From positions 248,001 to 312,000 of the forward strand of contig JANPZW010000013.1 in NCBI GenBank assembly GCA_024707385.1: a stretch of DNA of 64,000 nucleotides, in the 5' to 3' direction. The notes under the pieces are model-generated. The model saw nothing but the letters and a program-made list of their open reading frames with translations. It did no database searches and was not told the origin of the DNA. A program made the position numbers and the translations under genes. Each line of letters starts with the position of its first letter. Position 1 is the first letter of the stretch. The stretch comes from Cellvibrionaceae bacterium (GTDB lineage: Bacteria; Pseudomonadota; Gammaproteobacteria; Pseudomonadales; Cellvibrionaceae). Positions 62,990 to 64,000 of this stretch are shown here, one piece after another.

Positions 62990-64000
62990 TCAGCTCCCTA
63001 TGCCCAGATACCGCCGCTGGCGCAGCAGGGAGATAAACACCGGCGCGCCTATAAACGCGGTGACCAGACCCACCGGCAACTCCGTAGGCGCCATCACGCT
63101 GCGGGCGAAAGTATCGGCGAGCACCAGCAGGATGGCGCCGACACAACCGCTCAGCGGCAACACGTAACGATGGTCCGGCCCCACCAGCATGCGCACCATA
63201 TGGGGCACCACCAAACCGATAAAGGCGATGGTGCCGGCGGTCGCCACCGCCACACCCATGCCCAAGGCGACACAGACAATCACCCGGCGCTGCAGACACT
63301 GCACATCCACACCCAGGTGGCGGGCTTCCGACTCACCCAATAACAGCGCATTCAGCGCCTGCCGCTGGCGCAACAGCAACGCCGCAATTCCAGTGGTCAC
63401 CACTGCCAGCAGCCCCACCCGCACAAAGTCGGCGCCGTCCAACCCGCCCATACGCCACAGGCTCATGCGCCGCAGCATGTCGTTGTCCGCCATAAATTCC
63501 AGCAAGCTGGTAAACGCGCCGGCGAGAAAGGTAAAAGCCATACCGCCGAGCAACATAGTGACGACGGATGTGCCGCTCGCGCCGCGCGCCAGGCGATACA
63601 CCAACAGCACCACCAGCAGACCGCCGGCAAAGGCGCCCAAGGAGACGAGGGACAGTCCCCACAGGCTCCACTGCACATCGCGCAATAGGACAATCGCCAC
63701 ACTCGCCCCCGCCGCCGCGCCGGCACTGACGCCGATCAGCGAAGGGTCGGCCAGGGAGTTGCGAAACAAACCCTGAGTGGCGGTGCCGCAGATGGCCAAC
63801 AAACCACCCACCAGCGCCGCCAGCAAAGTGCGCGGCAGGCGCAGCTGGCCGAGGATGAGTTGTGTCTGCGCGTCCGCCCTTCCCGTCAACCAGGCCCACA
63901 AGTCGGTGGGGGTAAAGGTGAGAGCGCCAAAACATAGAGACGCAACTACGCTGGCCAGCAAAACCAATCCCGCCGCCAGCAGCAGGACCGGCCAGATCTG
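62990..64000 (-). CDS. FecCD-family ABC transporter permease (BtuC/HmuU-like), partial at window end
   Basis: LRLPRTLLAALVGGLLAICGTATQGLFRNSLADPSLIGVSAGAA; GTIAFIGLVVPHMVRMLVGPDHR. Confidence 0.93.
   Translation of the reverse strand, partial: QIWPVLLLAAGLVLLASVVASLCFGALTFTPTDLWAWLTGRADAQTQLILGQLRLPRTLLAALVGGLLAICGTATQGLFRNSLADPSLIGVSAGAAAGASVAIVLLRDVQWSLWGLSLVSLGAFAGGLLVVLLVYRLARGASGTSVVTMLLGGMAFTFLAGAFTSLLEFMADNDMLRRMSLWRMGGLDGADFVRVGLLAVVTTGIAALLLRQRQALNALLLGESEARHLGVDVQCLQRRVIVCVALGMGVAVATAGTIAFIGLVVPHMVRMLVGPDHRYVLPLSGCVGAILLVLADTFARSVMAPTELPVGLVTAFIGAPVFISLLRQRRYLGIGS

Overview
The window is a gammaproteobacterial chromosome segment; gene order and protein style suggest Cellvibrionales, but this is inference. 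It contains: (1) 1-22.0 kb, minus strand: the S10 (partial), str and L11/beta-rpoBC gene blocks, plus secE, nusG, two tuf copies and five tRNAs. (2) 22.6-26.3 kb: SPOR protein, coaX, birA, alr. (3) 26.43-37.78 kb: an ~11.3 kb genomic island integrated in the 3' end of tRNA-Leu(GAG). It is bounded by a ~24 bp direct repeat and has a P4-type integrase beside the tRNA. It carries an AHH-nuclease toxin/Imm11-like immunity pair, an XRE regulator, a TM2-like membrane protein, a second integrase/HTH/AlpA module, and an MmeI-like fused restriction-modification gene. That gene is split by a 1252 bp IS3-family element with a 4 bp target duplication. (4) 37.8-44.6 kb: secG, tpiA, glmM, folP, ftsH, rlmE, yhbY. 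(5) 44.66-53.0 kb: a cluster behind a near-perfect Fur-box palindrome: imelysin, DUF1111 di-heme protein, imelysin lipoprotein, DUF1513, multicopper oxidase, lipoprotein, MFS. (6) 53-64 kb: polB, an acetyltransferase, a lamin-tail lipoprotein fused to a glucan-water-dikinase-like phosphohistidine/ATP-grasp module, and a cobalamin/heme ABC transporter with cobS. About 22 genes, including essential single-copy ones (rpoB, rpoC, nusG, rplA), carry single-base frameshifts, many at homopolymers. These look like uncorrected sequencing indels, so frameshifts here should not be read as pseudogenes without read-level evidence.
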